Assembly (NCBI GenBank): GCA_007130345.1 | Contig: SLSP01000108.1 | Location: forward strand, 1-5,726 | Reading direction: 5' to 3' | Length of the DNA stretch: 5,726 nucleotides | Source: Thermoflexales bacterium | GTDB taxonomy: Bacteria; Chloroflexota; Anaerolineae; B4-G1; SLSP01 | Shown here: positions 5,379-5,726 of the stretch, piece after piece | How positions within the stretch are numbered: the stretch's first letter is position 1 | Layout of the letters: the number at the start of each line of letters is the position of its first letter | Program-made: the position numbers and the translations under genes | The notes under the pieces: model-generated | Seen by the model: the letters and a program-made list of their open reading frames with translations, nothing else | Told to the model about the DNA's origin: nothing | Database searches by the model: none

Positions 5379-5726
5379 GTGACAGGGAATCATATTCAAC
5401 TTATAACCGATGGCACGGCTTATCTTCCTCCGGCCCGGATGCGGGAGTTGGGGATCACGGCCTTGCCTATCGCGGCACGGGTGGGGGGGCAGACGTTTCT
5501 ATACGATCAGCAGACGCCGCAGCACATCGACTTGCTCGATGCCCTGCGAGAGACCCGTGGCGCCATCGACTTGATCGGGCCTGCCCCAGACGATTTCCGG
5601 GCAGTGTTCGAGCGCACACTCTATCGCACGAACAAGATGCTGGTAATTGTTTCCTCGCGTCATCTCAGTCCGGTCGTTCGCAATGCCCACATCGCCTCAC
5701 GGGATTTTATGGGCCGCTGCGATATA
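5379..5726 (+). CDS. DegV-family (FakB-like) protein, 3' end beyond the window
   Basis: The first 116 residues of a DegV-type protein; the frame is open to the last base. DegV/FakB proteins bind a fatty acid and present it to FakA for phosphorylation. The N-terminus has the family pattern: IQLITDGTAYLP (6-17), then LGITALPIAARVGGQTF (24-40), and later MLVIVSSRHLSPVVRNAHIA (from residue 87). The sequence is divergent at places usually well kept: DGTAYLP for DSTADLP, IGPAPDDF (66-73) where T-S-Q-P-S is usual, and LSPVVRNA for LSGTYQSA. The GTG start at 5379 has AAGGAG (5364-5369) 9 bases upstream. It follows the FakA-like stop by 19 bases with no terminator, so it is co-transcribed. Family membership is fairly sure; fatty acid binding is inferred from context and less sure because of the altered motifs. 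Confidence 0.82.
   Translation, partial: MTGNHIQLITDGTAYLPPARMRELGITALPIAARVGGQTFLYDQQTPQHIDLLDALRETRGAIDLIGPAPDDFRAVFERTLYRTNKMLVIVSSRHLSPVVRNAHIASRDFMGRCDI

Overview
The window is an ordinary, gene-dense bacterial chromosome segment with moderately high GC. It carries seven protein genes, one of them cut by the right edge. The gene content suggests a member of Chloroflexota (Anaerolineae-like): a four-cysteine L28, a YloU/YloV-type pair followed by a DegV protein, and an RpiR regulator beside rpe. This assignment is inference from general resemblance; no rRNA or other strong taxonomic marker is present. I see no tRNA, rRNA, CRISPR array, insertion sequence, integrase or prophage gene.

Layout: (1) 5-31, terminator of an unseen upstream gene. 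(2) 91-1104 (+), an exported or membrane-tethered serine esterase of the esterase D/antigen 85 type, closed by a strong terminator at 1124-1155. (3) 1156-2043 (-), a MurR/RpiR-type regulator convergent with the esterase. Its start is set by an AGGAGG site and a near-consensus promoter, which together rule out a longer reading frame. (4) 2044-2282, a 239-base divergent regulatory region. (5) 2283-2948 (+), ribulose-phosphate 3-epimerase (rpe), apparently on a leaderless or nearly leaderless transcript. (6) 2948-2980, a bidirectional terminator shared by rpe and the convergent rpmB. (7) 3008-3193 (-), ribosomal protein L28 (rpmB). (8) 3194-3269, a compact divergent promoter region. (9) 3270 to the window end (+), a tight operon: Asp23/Gls24-family protein (YloU-like), a DAK2-domain protein (YloV/FakA-like), and the first 116 residues of a DegV/FakB-like protein.

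How the genes fit together: the last three genes look like a fatty acid kinase module, with FakA as the ATP-dependent kinase subunit and DegV/FakB as the acyl carrier, preceded by the envelope- or stress-related Asp23 protein. The order rpe, rpmB (inverted), yloU, yloV resembles, from memory, the Bacillus subtilis chromosome, so this is probably an old conserved neighbourhood. The RpiR regulator sits head to head with rpe. Since RpiR-family proteins usually sense sugar phosphates, control of the pentose phosphate step is a reasonable but unproven guess.

I did not find a clear undescribed system. The points most worth a second look are the divergent ligand-pocket motifs in the DegV protein, the leaderless rpe promoter, the altered sugar-phosphate motifs in the RpiR SIS domain, and a perfect palindrome inside the interdomain linker of the FakA-like gene.
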